Shown: positions 34,725-48,940, counted from the first letter of the stretch. The stretch is 64,000 nt of DNA from Beroe forskalii (GCA_011033025.1 WFMF01000293.1:1-64000); one strand, 5' to 3'. Notes: generated by a model not told the origin, from the sequence alone. Numbers and translations are program-made.

Positions 34725-37700
34725 AAGCAAATCGAGGGTACTTTCAGCGATTTCGCGAAAGCTTCCTCGTGATATATCACGATTTTGGTGTCCGAGAGTT
34801 CTTGATAATGAGACTTATGAGTATATCGATGATGAAGGTGAGATCAATGCAATGATTTTTCTGTTATTGGATATTCACAACTAAGTATGATAATTACATT
34901 CTTGAATAAAATTACAATCGTCATTCAAATCATGAGAATGATTTTGCCACAAGACTTTTTGGGGAGTTTATTGTGTCGCTATATTTTGTTACTTTGATAG
35001 GACGTTATTATTCAAGTGTTATTATTTGGGATATCTTTAGTTCAGGGCATTGAGCACTATTTTGTGTAGGAGACATTTGTTAATCTGTTTATCAGAGATC
35101 ATGAATTCCATATGATCTTTTAAAGACTATTAAAGAAGGGCGTTTTATTTACAGCCCAATCTTTTTAATATTGTTGAGTTTTTCTCTCTATGATGGTGTG
35201 ATACACCATATATTCGAAACATAGCTATCTCTTGTGCCCAGTCTTGCCGGGCAAGATATTAATCTTACTGTGTAAGTGAACTGTACACATGAACATTTCA
35301 CTTGGTGTGAAGTGGAATTGCATTCTATTAATCAAATCGTGTTTTATTTGTACTCTGGGATGGGGGTGGGGTAAGATATTCCTAAGACTATACCTGTGCG
35401 ATGTCAAGTAGTGTTATAATTTTGCAAATATATCTAATTGCCTGAGATTACACGACATTGTCCAGGAGAAGTAATCATCTAATTCCCTTGACAGTGAGAC
35501 TCATGAATAAACATATTGCGGGCGATGAAATTACCTGCAAGTGAGAGCTTCCCTTGTTAAGGTCATGTAAACATGGTGTAATTTTAATGTGGTCCTCTTA
35601 TATAATATATCCAGGCAGGGATCCGTGATATAATTTTAATTTTGTCTGACAGAGGTTGTATATTTTGGTTCTCGGTTTGTTTTAGACTTGTTCGTTCTAG
35701 ACTCTTAAACTATGAGTACTATTCATCTGATGTTCTATGTTTAAGTCTGGTTGATTTATCATACATGCAATCTTTGCCTCGCTTATTAAAGTCAAGGTCT
35801 TTGGCAAACAAAGAAATAACGATTAACGTGTACAATCGGCAAAAGGGTCTTCCGAACACCTTTGATAGCGCAGCATTCGATCACGTTTTAATTTAAGCAT
35901 ACGCGCACACGTGCGCGCGTCTTCCGCAAATGGGTGTTTAATTTTGTCATCGCGCGGTACAAAAACGTTAATTAAATTTTGTCGAAAACTTCGTGTCACA
36001 TTTTGATCATTTTCCAGTTTTGTGAACCATTGCCCCATGTACCTGAAAAAAAAACGCTAGTTGAAGAACCAATGCACTGACTTCAGAGCTACCTTGACAG
36101 AAGGACATGTACTTTGATCCAATGACAGATGTCCGGAAATTACTGTAGCAGAATGGTAATTAGTAGATTGGTATAAGCTGCAGTCTGGCATAGTGGTGTC
36201 ACAGGTGCGTACATGAATGCCAAGTCATTCGACGTTGTGGTGACAATCATACCTTTAGAATGGGAAGCGGCGACGGTTTATTTTGCGAAAATCACTTGAG
36301 CCAGGGAGATTAGCTTACGGCTTTTTAATCTCCCGCTAGAAGCCGAGTAATCTTACGTAGTGGTGTCAAAGATGTGTAGAGGAGTAGAGGTATGGTACTC
36401 TGTTAACTTGTAATTTGCCCAATTTTACGTGTTAAATGCTCAAATGGTACGAAGAGTTATGGTCAGCAGTCTGACATATCATGGTGTCGAGCCTGGAGGG
36501 CGTGTAGCGGTAATTGACATGTAGTTTGACGTTGTCAATTGCTCCCATTATGAAGGATTTGTTAAGTGGTTATCACAAAGCTTCCTCATTACCTCTTTGT
36601 CTTAGAGATACACTTGTTTCTTTGTTTGATACTTTGCAATCCTTGTTTAATGAGTCAAGGTGAGAATTGGGGTCGAGTTTTCATTTGCCTTGTTGAAAAG
36701 TTGACATTCGTAACATTTCCCATGCTAAGGCCAGCTATTATGGGGTTGAAGTTGATTCTAAATTCTGCCGAGGAACTTTCGTCATTTTTCCGTGGGACTC
36801 TCACAGTGCAAATGGAAATTCACGCCGAATTTGTACCTTGCAGTTACCATCCATCTTGCCCTCAAAAAAGCTGGAGCAGTGAGCCCAAGTGAGCACGTAA
36901 CACCTTGTTCTCACAACAAGAACTGCAGGTACAGATACTCCTTTGAAGAGAGTGCTGATAAAGTGATAACGGCGCCGCCAGCTCCAGCTAAAATACAGAG
37001 CGCCTACAACCACTAAAAAGCCCACATGACGTCATCAACACACCACTCTAACCCCTGACAATGACATCACACCCCATCGTCTACTCCCTACCACGACCTG
37101 CTGAGGTGTGGTAATATTCCAATCTTCACGGGGCTCTTAGGTTTTCTCTAACGTGATCTAATGAAGCTAAAGACCGGGTTAAGCTGGTTCAACCCTGCTA
37201 GCACCAGGTATTAGTAGACAGACTGCCCGATAAGTATTGCGGTAGTAGTACTTGTGCATGATATAGGGAGGCGGCATGATACCAAAGTAGGCGTTTTCAG
37301 AGTATAAAAACACCATGTTTATCCCTGATAATGACGTCACTAAAGCACGCGCCTATTGATTCAGCATGTGACTTATATATAACCACTTTGAAGCCTCCCC
37401 GATTCTTGCTCGAGTTTTTTGCGGTGTTTTTTATAGCGTTTACATTGGCCTCCCTCTCCCTCCCTCCGCGCGGTGTTTCGAACTCTCAACTTTCCCGGAT
37501 TTGTCCTAATATATGAGATATATACCACAGTGCATCTTATATATACTTGGGTTTACTAGATATTGGCATTGCTCTACAGTCTATAGCCACAGAGAATCTT
37601 ATATATCTCGATGTATATTTTCCTCTCTTAAAGTCTTAGAGCCGTTACAACCATGCGCGGGCGGAAATCAAAATGTAACATAATATTTTTATTATTACTC

Positions 37701-39797
37701 GGGCAATTTCTCGCTGATTTTCCAGCACGAATATTATAATATCCCACGACATTAATTCGCAAGTTTCAATTTCTGAATTATTTCCGATCTCGAGACGTCT
37801 ATAAGGTTACATTGCCGCAATTAAAATCCGGGCGTAAAAATTAAGCGGAAGAACGCCATCAACTTACTGTGTTATGGTATGAAAATGACGTCATTTTTAC
37901 CAGGTTCATAGCCTCCGTTAACATTAAAACGGCAACCAGACGTTATCGTGCCACTCAATCAACTGACTGACGCGCTGGAGTCTGCTTACTGTTATAATGT
38001 GCAGGAAGACTAAATAGATGGCTTGATGACGTCATTGTCATACCATAGCCTAGCAATTTGATGACGATCAACCACCTAACTTTAACCCTCCCGGATTTTA
38101 ATTACTGCAATTATGCGAGATTTGATATTCCATAAATTACGACCGCCATCCAATTGCCGAGTAATAATTATATATACGAGCTGTATCGCACGGGGAGGTC
38201 CATGATCCGGATTTCTAAGTGTTCCGTGGAAGCTGTGCTGGGATGGGCGCGGTCCTTTCAACTTTTCACGAACTTCGTTCACCATTCCACGCACTTTTCG
38301 TGTCTTTTTCAACCTTTTTCTCCATAATTACGCCAAATTTTGTCGATGAAAAAAACGTAAAAAGTAGCGGGGGAAGGTTATAGCTTTTCATATGATATAT
38401 TTTGATGATAATATAACTTGTGTCTTGCTCATTTCAGATTCTAACTGTTTTGTAGCAACTGGAGAACATATAGTTTTGTCTGGCATATTTAGAACTCCAA
38501 TATTGGTTTGCTGACACCGAACTGTCATTTTCCGTGCGATATGTGCGTGATCTTGAGGCTGTAGTTCGCCCAGACAAGCATTTAGAACAGATGTCATTGC
38601 CAAAGTTTGAGGAATGGTGAATTGACTAATATTTTTATCACATCAAACCACCAAATTTCCTGACGCCGCATATTTTATGTTTAATTGGCCTTTATAATCC
38701 TAGTTCATAAAAAACGTGGAAGTTTGTGGCCCGAGCCGCGCACACCCGCTTAAATCGCCCATTATCTTACTCCATTTTATACTGGACAAGTCCTCTAAAA
38801 AAGAGAGGATGAATTATATAAAGGCGATTTCTTAGGATCTCTCCGCACATACATACAGCTGCAGCGAGCAGGAAATTGTAGTCAGGATTTCTGTCATTAA
38901 CACACCACTTTGAGCTATGATAATGACGTCTGCTTTTCCTCCAAACACACCTATAAATCAGATAAATCAAGTGCAACCAACAGACTATGATAATGATAAT
39001 GTACAATAATACTGCAGCAATGAACTGCATACGTGTCTTATATATCTCTCTCAGCACTCCAATAAAATCTTTGTATTTTGCTGCGTTAGAGTGCTGAGGC
39101 CCCCTAGTATATTATATCAGTGGAGTTAGAGCTCTCGCTTATCCTTAGATCCCGCAGAAAACGTGAAAATCATGTACGATATATCGTCACTAGACTCCCC
39201 ACCTTCCATTTTCAGCTGACATGATTTTCGAAAGCTTCTGATTTCAAACTTTATCGTATCATTGAAACGTTTTAAACTAGCTCCCTAAGTCAATCAGTGG
39301 AGTCTTGGGTAGTAATGCTTGTTTTCTTTTAAAATCTGCTGGGCAATTATTACCGCTGATAATTCTCAATATATTCCTTATTTCATGTCTCAATCCTTGA
39401 TATAAAAATCAATTTTTAGTATTTGTGATATGTTTTCGTACATCCATGATACCTAAACCTTCATCTATAAGACCCTGGATTCGTAGAATTGTTTGATCGT
39501 TGTTTATTGTTTAAGTTCCATTTTAAATGAACATCCCAGTGCTTCATCAGTACTCTTGTTTCTGAATTTGCAGTTTTAAAGTTTGCATTTTGATCAGTTT
39601 GATTTTATTTTACTTTAAGTTTCAAAGTCGTTTGCCGGGCCTTGACCCATCCATGATCCACGGATAACCAGTTATGCATATCTAGAAACACCGTTTTTTT
39701 ATCGTTTGTCGTAATTTGTAGTTCGGGGTACAGTTCGACGAATAATCTGAAAATGTGACCAATGAATAAAATATACTTTATTCAGGCTGAAAGAAGA
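34725..39797. other. intergenic region rich in CRE-core palindromes
   Basis: No exon supported. It contains mini-palindromes at about 37018-37070, 37287-37356, 37845-37912, 38013-38079 and 38890-38935, and several TATA-like words. It precedes the first annexin start exon. Confidence 0.4.
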
Positions 39798-39833
39798 ATG
39801 GCTCCCGCATCGAACAACATAAAACTTTCCAAG
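39798..39833 (+). CDS. annexin alternative first exon 1
   Basis: ATG opens 12 codons (MAPASNNIKLSK) ending in phase 0 at AAG|GTAAGT, a strong donor. The next compatible phase-0 acceptor with annexin coding is at 49505, 9.7 kb away. Assignment to the annexin is inferred from strand, phase and the matching exons at 42512, 43981, 48444 and 49154. No competing gene exon lies between. Confidence 0.5.
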
Positions 39834-40817
39834 GTAAGTGAAAGTCGCTGGTAAGTTTAGTTACCATCTTTGAGTTTGCGTATTTGGTTAAAGTTAGGCC
39901 GGGACTTGAATTTGATGATGCTGTATTTACGTTATTCTTTCAACATTCAACTATATTTTTATTTCCAATTTCAATATAAACAAAAATTTCTTTTCGGTCT
40001 GGTTTGAATCATGCAAACTTCACGAAAAGATAATTATGTCATTTACTAATTTTGCCTCTCTTAATAACTCATTAGCTAATTATTGTCTTAATCTAAGCAA
40101 GATCGTGACAGGACTAAACAATAGTTGAAGTGACATTACATGATGCGAATAAAATACTGTAATAGCATAATAATAAGCACTTGATAGCAATTACAGATCA
40201 ACCAATGGTTATCTTAAACTTTAAAAGCATAAACACATGCAATTATCATAATTAGACCATAAATCTGCCCATCGGCCGCGATGAATATTCTCAAATAATT
40301 TAGACGTACGAAATACAATTTTTCTGTTCTGTTTAGCTAAACGAGGAGTATTTCTACTTTTCTATTGTTAAACGCACCAGTAAAATAGGAAGGTTAGTTT
40401 ACTTTGGAAATGGTGACAAATTGTCGGTTGTTATCTTGAAAGTGATGTCACTATGAGCAATTTAGAATGTCCAATTATTGACGACGAACTGTCTATTTTA
40501 GTGCGCGGTTCAGACGATCCGACAGTTATAAGATACCACAAAGTTATAATGCTCTGAGCAACTATTATCCTTGCGCAAACTATAGTGAAACATATCATAA
40601 TATTTGAGGTTTACTGCGCAATTTTGTAATTTATCAATTATCATGGGCTCTGTCTCTACTTTAATTAATGAAGCACATCGTTTCCTGCTTCCTAGCTACT
40701 TGCTCTCATCTTCTTCTCATCTTCTCGTGCCATTGCCAGAAGTTAGAGATTTAGGAGATAATTATTTGTGGTGTATTAGCTTATGAGCGTTCCCATAGGA
40801 CCTCGAAATCGGCATGA

Positions 40818-40872
40818 TATTGACAAATCATTGCACGAGTCAACGGTCAATTCGCGCGCTGATTGGTCAATG
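40818..40872. repeat. CCAAT-box palindrome, copy 1
   Basis: Imperfect palindrome ATTGACAAATCATTGCACGA ... TCGCGCGCTGATTGGTCAAT. Confidence 0.65.
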
Positions 40873-42511
40873 TCAAATCGGGTATTGTGTAAGGTAATAC
40901 ACCGACGATAATCCGAAAATTGCTCTTCAATATTCATCGATATAGTTTGTGATATCAGTGATTCTGCTGCCTTGAGACGAGAGTCTGCCATGTTAGAGAA
41001 TTTCAATATTTAGCAACCCTGCCCCCAAGTAATTATCACTAAGCAAGCAGAGAGGCACTCACCTCTCACAAAATAAGGCAATTAAAATGACAGCATTATC
41101 ATGATTTCAGCTGCCCAATTGGTGAGATCAAACTGTCTACATTCTCTCTTAGCCCTCTGCTCTTCCGAAGTCACGTTACACTTGAGGGATGATTGTTACA
41201 ATTACATCTGCGTCTGAACTTCCCGGCGCACACCCTAACAAACATAGGCGATAGAGAAGCAAATCTAGACGAGAGAGAATCGTTTTGCCACTCCTTCGTC
41301 ATCAACGCACCACTTTAATCCCTGATAATGACGTCATTCACCACCACCTACTGGTAAAGGTGACTTCCTCGCGCTGTTATACTGTAACAGAGTTACAGCT
41401 AACAAGGACAGATCTCTCCTACTCTCACTCTAATTGGTCCCGGTAATAATCCCTCCTGCAGCCCTAACCCAGCTAAACACGTGGGATGATGACGTCATTA
41501 TCAGGGTTTAATGTGGTGTGTTGATGACATCATAGAATCTATTTCTCCGAACCTCCCACTACCTGCACCCCACCTCTTCCCTCCTACTGTAAGAGAAGAG
41601 TGCCAATATATTCATCATCTGTAAGCACATTTATATTCCGACATTCGCTCGTGTGTCGCATCTTGCGATGAAGTTCAAAGTTGTTATATCTAAATCTGAC
41701 ATCTGCTTATATATCAGTGGGACTTGTGCTTGGAAATTGGTTTTCGTCACCACTTCACCCCTCCAACGCGTGATAATTACGTCACACCTGCGCGTGTGTC
41801 CGTGTATGTGTGTGTGTATCTGCGTTACCCACATGCCCTACTATATATAGAGTTAGATAGGTCATTGTGTAGCACCAGGTGGTGCGGTGTATGCATGATT
41901 GTTCTGGGGGAAGGTATGTCGACACTATGTTGTAAGTTGGCAGAGAGGCAGTAGTCTTTTACCTGCTAGTTGCCTCATATCGTTAGTTCAGCTGGCAGTA
42001 GTCTTCTGAGCTGCTTGTCGTCTCATATCGTTAGTTCAGCTGCTGGTGCTCATATCATTAGTCCATAAGTTCATACTCCGTAAATCATCATCTGAGAATC
42101 TCTGTCTTCTTTTTTCTTATTCTGTCGGGAGAAGAATGATTGTCTTTTCTTGAGAGGATGTAAATTGAAATGTTTGATATTCATACTGGGTTTTCTCAGC
42201 CCTCACTGAAACAAAGTCGGCTGTTATCTGTTGTGGGGAGGCAAAGGTCTTACCTATTCTAGATCTTACCTTTTCTATCATTGTTACCTATTCTTACATA
42301 TTCTATCATTTAAATAGTTTCGTGAGACAAGTAAAAGTTTCGTGACATTTGAACAGTTTTGAACGACGCTGTTGGTTGGGTTGTTAAGACTATAATTGAC
42401 ACTAGTTTGGTTGTTTGGTAACTTTCAAATAGCATGTGCTAATCGTCTTCAGTCTTGGACGACATGGGAACACTATTTTGAATTTAGTTTTGTAACTTGA
42501 AAATTTGAGTT

Positions 42512-42583
42512 ATGCATTACACAACCCGTGACGATGACGCTACAGAAGCGGAACATCCTACAAACTCCAAAGTCTCCTCGAAG
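42512..42583 (+). CDS. annexin alternative first exon 2
   Basis: 24 codons starting MHYTTRDDDATEAEHP, acidic then Ser/Lys-rich, end in phase 0 at AAG|GTAAGA. CRE-core palindromes lie at about 41297 and 41484 upstream. Confidence 0.5.
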
Positions 42584-43433
42584 GTAAGATAATATACCGT
42601 TCATTGGAAAATAAGCTTGTGGATTTTTCTTGATTTTAGTTTATCCGTATTTTATTGTACGCCCAATAGATTTTTAGGTTTTCAATGGTTTCAGTGTACC
42701 AATTTATTGATTCTTTGATTATTTATTATTTTGAGTTTGGCATGATTAGATGGGAGACTGAGGGACTCCCAATGTCGGTCAAACATCAAAACACAGATCA
42801 TAACCTCAGTAATTGGGCAGGTGGTTTGTGAGGTTGAGGGTTAGGGTTTGAGTCCGTGCCAATACTTGAATAGTATAAAACCAATCATATAATAATCCCC
42901 AATTGCCAGTAATTATAGAGCCTTGCCTATACACCGTGTACAGTATGATATCGACTCCTCCAAAGCTCCAATCCGTAGATCACGTGTCAATACGCCCAAC
43001 ATCTTACAATAGTGGAAATTACACTGGTGGAGATGATATATGGAATCATAATATACCTAACGTGGGGAATGATTATGTGATTACTAATCATGGTAATTAC
43101 TAATTACGTACCACCATATAATATCATTCAGTTCCCCAAGCGAGTATGTAATTGCCATTGAATCCACTGCTAGATCCAGAATACAGCTTCAGGTAAGACA
43201 AATGCAAATATATATATTGCTTACCAGCGTGGTTCTTATAACAATAGTAAAGGTCACGTGAGACGCAAAGGCGGTTTAAAGTGACGTCATTATCATGGCA
43301 TAATGTGGGCATCTGATGGCATCACACCGTCCTCAACCCACCATGGCACTCAGTAACCGGCATTAAGAGAAGGCGTCTGCGTGATTCCCACTCCCCAGGC
43401 ACTCAGTAGCCGCTAGATGCCTCCAAAGAAAGT

Positions 43434-43498
43434 TAGGCGGTGTGACGTCATCAACTCACCATTACAAACCCTGATAATGACGTCACAATCCCTGCCTA
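43434..43498. repeat. palindromic mini-element copy
   Basis: TAGGCGGTGTGACGTCATCA ... TGATAATGACGTCACA ... GCCTA; here both half-sites are full TGACGTCA palindromes. It lies about 480 bp before the annexin start exon at 43981. Confidence 0.75.
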
Positions 43499-43980
43499 CT
43501 CAGGGAGCAGGGGTATAATGCTGGCCATTACCCTATCCAATGTCCAGGCTGCAGCTCATGATTGGTGAGAATATTCCTGTGTGTATTTACACTCTCCTCC
43601 CATAACCCATTGTCTCCTCCAGCTAATTTCGGGAATTTAGCAGCGTTTTTCTGTGCTCCTCGAGGTAAGGCTCCTTTGATGTGAATTGTAGGCAGCCCTC
43701 TCGTCTTGTTTTAATAGACCCAGTGTCTAGCGAGGTTGATTAAAGTCTAGCGCAGAGTTGCTTCAGGTCTATAAAAGTTGCCGTAGGTCTAGTTATTTTA
43801 CGTGACCTATTAAGTTGCTTCACTGCTTGGTGCCACTCAGCCTTAGCGTTGCGCAGGAATTTGCTCTGGCCTCTGTGTCGCTCTAGGTTTTCCTGGTGTT
43901 GCTCGGGCTGTGGTCTAGATTACTTCGTGTTGTTTGGGTAGTTAAGGGTGTTGCTCGGGTAGTGTGTTGCTGTGGGAGAG

Positions 43981-44049
43981 ATGTACAGCTCTCACGTGAG
44001 ATCGGCGAGTCGAGGAGGAGCAGTGACAACCAGGGGAGCCAACTCAAAG
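43981..44049 (+). CDS. annexin alternative first exon 3
   Basis: 23 codons starting MYSSHVRSASRGGAVT, basic and Gly/Ser-rich, end in phase 0 at AAG|GTTTGT. The donor is less usual, but the same GTTTGT follows the annexin exon ending at 55002. A CRE-core palindrome is at 43434-43498. Confidence 0.45.
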
Positions 44050-45370
44050 GTTTGTGTAGTTTAATTGAATGGTATTACGTTTTCGAAAAATATGGCAAAA
44101 TGAGGCATGTACTTGAGCCAGAAAAATGACGCGCAAACTGTAGGAATACTAGGAGTTGTCGACTCTGGACTTTTGAAATGGTGAAACTGATGCTCTTGTT
44201 CTGATTTAGGGCGCGAGCTGAATTTATGGCAGATGTTTGAGTAAGGGCATTATAAATTCGAACCTTTGATAATCTAAAGCTGAGAAAGTTTGAGTGAAGG
44301 ACACGAGGTCTAATCGAATAATTACTTGGCACTATATAGTGTATCTACGCAATGTGCCGGTTTCCTGTGCTGATTACTAATTACTTAACCATCAGTTACA
44401 GACAATAAGATACATAAGTTGTCTCAAAGGATGAAAAATTGAAAAGAAAATTACGTTCGTATATATATGTAATGAATATTTATGCACATTTATGCCTTTG
44501 CACTTACAGAAGCAAATTTGTATGTCTATTTCCCGATAAAATAAAGTATATATTTGATAAAGCATGCCACAATGTAACGTTTCACAGCAAGATACGAACG
44601 AATTTCGTTTCGATGCTGTATCTTGGGCTCTTTCGTTAGATTCCATTGTCTGCACCTGTTCATGAACAGGCTTATTTAAGTATCTAATACCTGTTTACGA
44701 ATAGGTTGCTCACGTAATCAAAATTATAGGCCTTCAAATGGACGGGAATGGCCGGGGATGAATTTGTGTTTGTTAGAAATTTGGTGCATGATTCTAAGGA
44801 GATCTCACTGTATATAAACATTTAAATAGTAGACGTTTCAATTTGGCCATTTAACTATTTAGCCCAGGATAAACATTAAAATTTCATTTAACCCCTGCAA
44901 TTAAAATTAAGACAGCCAATTGCCACTAAAACGCACAGCGACGAACGGTATTTTAGCAAGTTTGTTATTGCCAAAAGTTCCAAAAAGCGGTTATATCAAA
45001 AATATATGCCGACAGTACCCTAATAGCCTAATGCTCAGTTTCACCGCAGTTTCAATCCCACCCTCCGATAATCGTTTTTAACAGATATATCATATACTTA
45101 CCCCAGCTTCAATATACTGATATATAAATCTACGTCTGCTGCTTAACAAAAAGCAGACATCCCCTACCTATATTACAACATTTTCCTGGCCACAAGTAAA
45201 TATCTTTATAGAAAATCTTTAGTCGGTGTATTTATTCTAAATGATCGCGGTTACTGTCCAATTATTCTATAGAACTTGGAACTGTAATGTTTCACTATTT
45301 CCTTTTACCATCAAATCTCATATATTTTGTTAGTTGTATCTAAGTATTTAGCTGACGGTTGCGCACGCGA

Positions 45371-45429
45371 AATAGGCGGTTTAACCACAGTAAATTCCCT
45401 AATTACGCCGTCAGTTTCCGACGCCTATT
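45371..45429. repeat. mini-element copy with a different core
   Basis: AATAGGCGGTTTAAC ... GACGCCTATT has the family ends but no TGACGTCA, which suggests that the ends, not the CRE core, define the mobile unit. Confidence 0.55.
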
Positions 45430-46259
45430 CCTCGACCAAGACGAGTCTTTAGGAGCTATCTTGTTAACTCAGCACGAGATAGGATCATTATGTATATATT
45501 TTCAGATTTACAAGAATAGGGCATGTAAATCTGTCGGGAGGATGATCATCATCTCGGCTTTTCAACCGTCATTTATAGTTGATTATAAAACGATGCCCAG
45601 CCTTGGTTCCGGGCGCGTACTACAACGACAGATCTACTCTATAATATAGATATTATGAGATTTATAGTTCAGATATAGAAATATTATAGAGGTCTTTTTT
45701 GCTTTTATAGATTGAGAGTTTTCTCTTTCGTTGAATTTATAGATCATTGGCAAAACTTTCTTGATCCTAAGTTCCTTAGTCATTGCTTATGCCGTTTTTA
45801 GATTAGTATGTAAATTTATGTCTTCTAAGTCTTTGTCTTTTAATTCTCATAAAGACAACCATTAAAATTTTCTGAACAAGGTCCGACTGCAGCCGGACAA
45901 CATTCTGAAATAATTCGTATTAATTCAGTAATAATTACGTTCCCTAACCAAGTATTCTAAGTTAAATAAAGTACTTACAAATATTGAATGGCAAACTTAT
46001 GAAGCATTAAATACTGGCATACAACAGGACTTGGCATACATAGGACTAGGAAGAAACCATTGAGTATACCTGAAGGATTTATGATTTTAATATAGCTAAA
46101 TCAAGCCTCAATAAATCGTATACATGCAAAGGCTTTAAACGGTCTTTTGATCTGAGCTAAGTCTTTGCTTTCTCAACGTATGATCTGAGATTCTGAGAGT
46201 CTTAGGGCTGGGGCGGTATGGTTATAAGTCGTCCTCCGCTGCAAACATCGCGTGCGAAA

Positions 46260-46327
46260 AATAGGCCGTTCACCGTAATCAACTTACTACATTACGCTAT
46301 GATAATGACGTCATTTTAACCGCCTTT
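46260..46327. repeat. palindromic mini-element copy
   Basis: AATAGGCCGTT ... GCTATGATAATGACGTCATT ... ACCGCCTTT, 68 bp. Confidence 0.7.
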
Positions 46328-47037
46328 TTCTCGGGTTTGCATTTTTATAGGCGTTCGAGAGTAGTGTCAGTTTCTTGGTTTGCTGTAGTGAACTGATGAC
46401 ATCGACTACTTAGCTACTGTGAGCAACTCTGTTATTATGTATGTGGGGCTAACAATTGTTAATGTTCAGAATTTTACTGTTAGTCGCTAAATTAGTCTTA
46501 GATATTTGCCATTATGTATGGCGAGTGATCAAAACTATGTAATATTTTAGTAGTTTTTTAACTAATATTCCATGCGGCACGGCATTGCAAGTTGTTCAGA
46601 GTCATTTGAAACATAATAATCCTTCCCGTAGAGTCAGATAATATTTCGTTGTTGAATCCAATAATCCATTTACATATCACTCGAATCGTATTGTTCGTTG
46701 AAAAATGTGGTTATTTCGTACATTGAAAAGTTTCAAACACAAAAGCCGAACAAATTTGACATCGACTCAAAATTAGACAACAAAACACAGATCAAAACAC
46801 ACCAACGAATGAATCCTATTTTCAGGAAAATAAATCCTTCAATAAAAGAGGAAAACTCCGGCCATGAAGTCTCTAAAAAGAGCAATTTCGGGACATATCC
46901 TTAGTATAATGGTTTAGATATTATTGTGTATCGATAAAATGGATTTTATCGACATTCTTTACTGGCTGCGATCATTGACTCTTATTAACGGCGGCTTATA
47001 TTATAAGCTTACCCACAGGTCCCACAGAGATCTAGAA

Positions 47038-47094
47038 CATTGACCAATCAGGGCACGAGTTGACAGTCAACTCGTACGCTGATTGGTTAACGTT
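47038..47094. repeat. CCAAT-box palindrome, copy 2
   Basis: CATTGACCAATCAGGGCACG ... GTACGCTGATTGGTTAACG, with a near-perfect centre AGTTGACAGTCAACT. Wider arms carry TTACCC..GTCCC and its reverse. Confidence 0.75.
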
Positions 47095-47607
47095 AAGAAG
47101 ATTTGGGGGTCCTTTGGGTCAGATAGTGCAGTGCAAAAAGTTAAAGAGCCCTTGAAAAAATCAGTAATTTTATCGGTGTATTGTCAGCATTATATTATTC
47201 CTTATCTGTAAGTCTGCTGGAATATATCTCTATACATAAAAACTTACACATATTTATTCCTTTTCTGATGAAACATATAAAAACCTACATATATAACAGG
47301 TCCGTGTTTTTGTTATAATATCACTTCATTAGTGATATAACATAATGAGTTGCCATATGATATGAAAAGTTCGGTTTATATTGCCAATATACTACAAGTA
47401 CTTTCTAGGAAATGTTTCGGTTTGTCTCTCACGTGCCCTTAGATGTGGACGGTTTTTATTTTATAATTCTTTATCATATTACTGAAATGATATAGGGAAT
47501 CTAAATTCATTCATTATTGATTATCTATACTAAAATGAATAAATTGCAAGCGTAAAACAGTTGTTTCATTATCGACGGAGAATAACCTTACCCAAAAGTC
47601 CCTTGGA

Positions 47608-47662
47608 CATTGACCAATCACGGCACGAGTTGACCGTGAACTCGCCCGCTGATTGGTCAATG
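47608..47662. repeat. CCAAT-box palindrome, copy 3
   Basis: CATTGACCAATCACGGCACG ... CGCCCGCTGATTGGTCAATG. Flanking TTACCCAAAAGTC and GACTTACGGGTTAG extend the symmetry. It lies about 800 bp before the annexin start exon at 48444. Confidence 0.75.
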
Positions 47663-48443
47663 CCGACTTACGGGTTAGCTAATGCACCGTCCGTTCGTGA
47701 CCAGGTGCTTTTAATGAGGTCCGAACCTCCGCAGACGTTTGTTATTCGCGATGTCACGGCATGTTACGCAATTAACTAATAACAGATTACCCAACGTACC
47801 GTCAAATTATCCAAATTACGGCAGAGTTTGCTTAACGTACACCGACAAGATTATCCAAAGTACCTTGCAAATCACCTAACGTCTACTGCAAATTGTCGGA
47901 CCAGTGTATGATCATTAATAATGCGCATATAATTGAACTTTGGTAAAGTTTTAATTTCCTCTGTTCTACTACGTATAACAACTTTAGGGCCGAAACTTTA
48001 ATTCTGTAAGTTATTCAATTACAGTACAACTGACAACAGATTACCCAAGATTATCCAAAGTATCTCCTGAATTACCGAGCGTCGACTGCAATTTATCCAA
48101 TGCCGTAGATATCCAAGGAGAATTAGAAATACTCAGTTTTAATGCCTAACTTACGGCTACAGATTCCGTGCATTCACTCAGTTAACTAAATTTGTAATCA
48201 TACGATGTTTCAGCTTTTATAGACAGTTTTTTGTGAAATAATCGATCAGATAATTTCGTTCTGCGATTATTGATCATAAAATTTTATTTGCTTGATCATG
48301 TTCCTGGTTCCATTTTATACTCCTTCTTGAATTTAAGGATCAGATTCAATCTAATGCTCCATTTAATTCCTTTTTGAAGTCTGTCATTCTTGTAACGTGT
48401 TCCCAGGATATAGTTAGGTATATTGCCAATCTCTCGTATCAAA

Positions 48444-48500
48444 ATGAACGGTAGTGCTCGTGGCAATAGCTCCAAGAATCATCAGTCTACAAAAAACAAG
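48444..48500 (+). CDS. annexin alternative first exon 4
   Basis: 19 codons starting MNGSARGNSSKNHQ, Ser/Asn/Lys-rich, end in phase 0 at AAG|GTAACT. It lies 1.0 kb before the common acceptor. Confidence 0.55.
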
Positions 48501-48871
48501 GTAACTTAAACTTAAATAATATGTTCTTGCAACAAGAAATATAGGCGATTGATTTGCAGTATCGAACCATTGATAATGGTGTCAATCTCAACTGCCCCAT
48601 GTTACTTTGAGGCTAAGTTGTGATAATGTACACCTTATAGAGTTATAGGCTCAGTGAAGTTTGAATCGAAGCCCCGAATCCGCTTCCTTAGAAAGTGCAC
48701 CTATATCTTCGTTTCATAACCGCGATAAAAATAAACCACGGATTTCAGTAGCTCAAGTTAAATTTTGTAAAATCATTATCCAGTATGTAGTTATAGTGTC
48801 CCTAACGACTCAGTTCGGACATATGTAGCTCCTCCCACATCATCCAAACGTTGACATAAACAGCACAAAAA

Positions 48872-48940
48872 GTAGGCGGTTAAAACCTCATTCATTCTCT
48901 TTTATAAACCATAATAATGACGTCACTCCCAAGAGCCTAC
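48872..48940. repeat. palindromic mini-element copy
   Basis: GTAGGCGGTTAAAACC ... ATAATGACGTCACTCC ... GAGCCTAC, 69 bp. It lies about 210 bp before the annexin start exon at 49154. Confidence 0.7.

Noticed and set aside
34809-34838. Ten-codon ATG exon ending AAG|GTGAGA, possible sixth annexin start
   Set aside because: Lies just after another gene's polyA signal with low-complexity codons; too weak to count.
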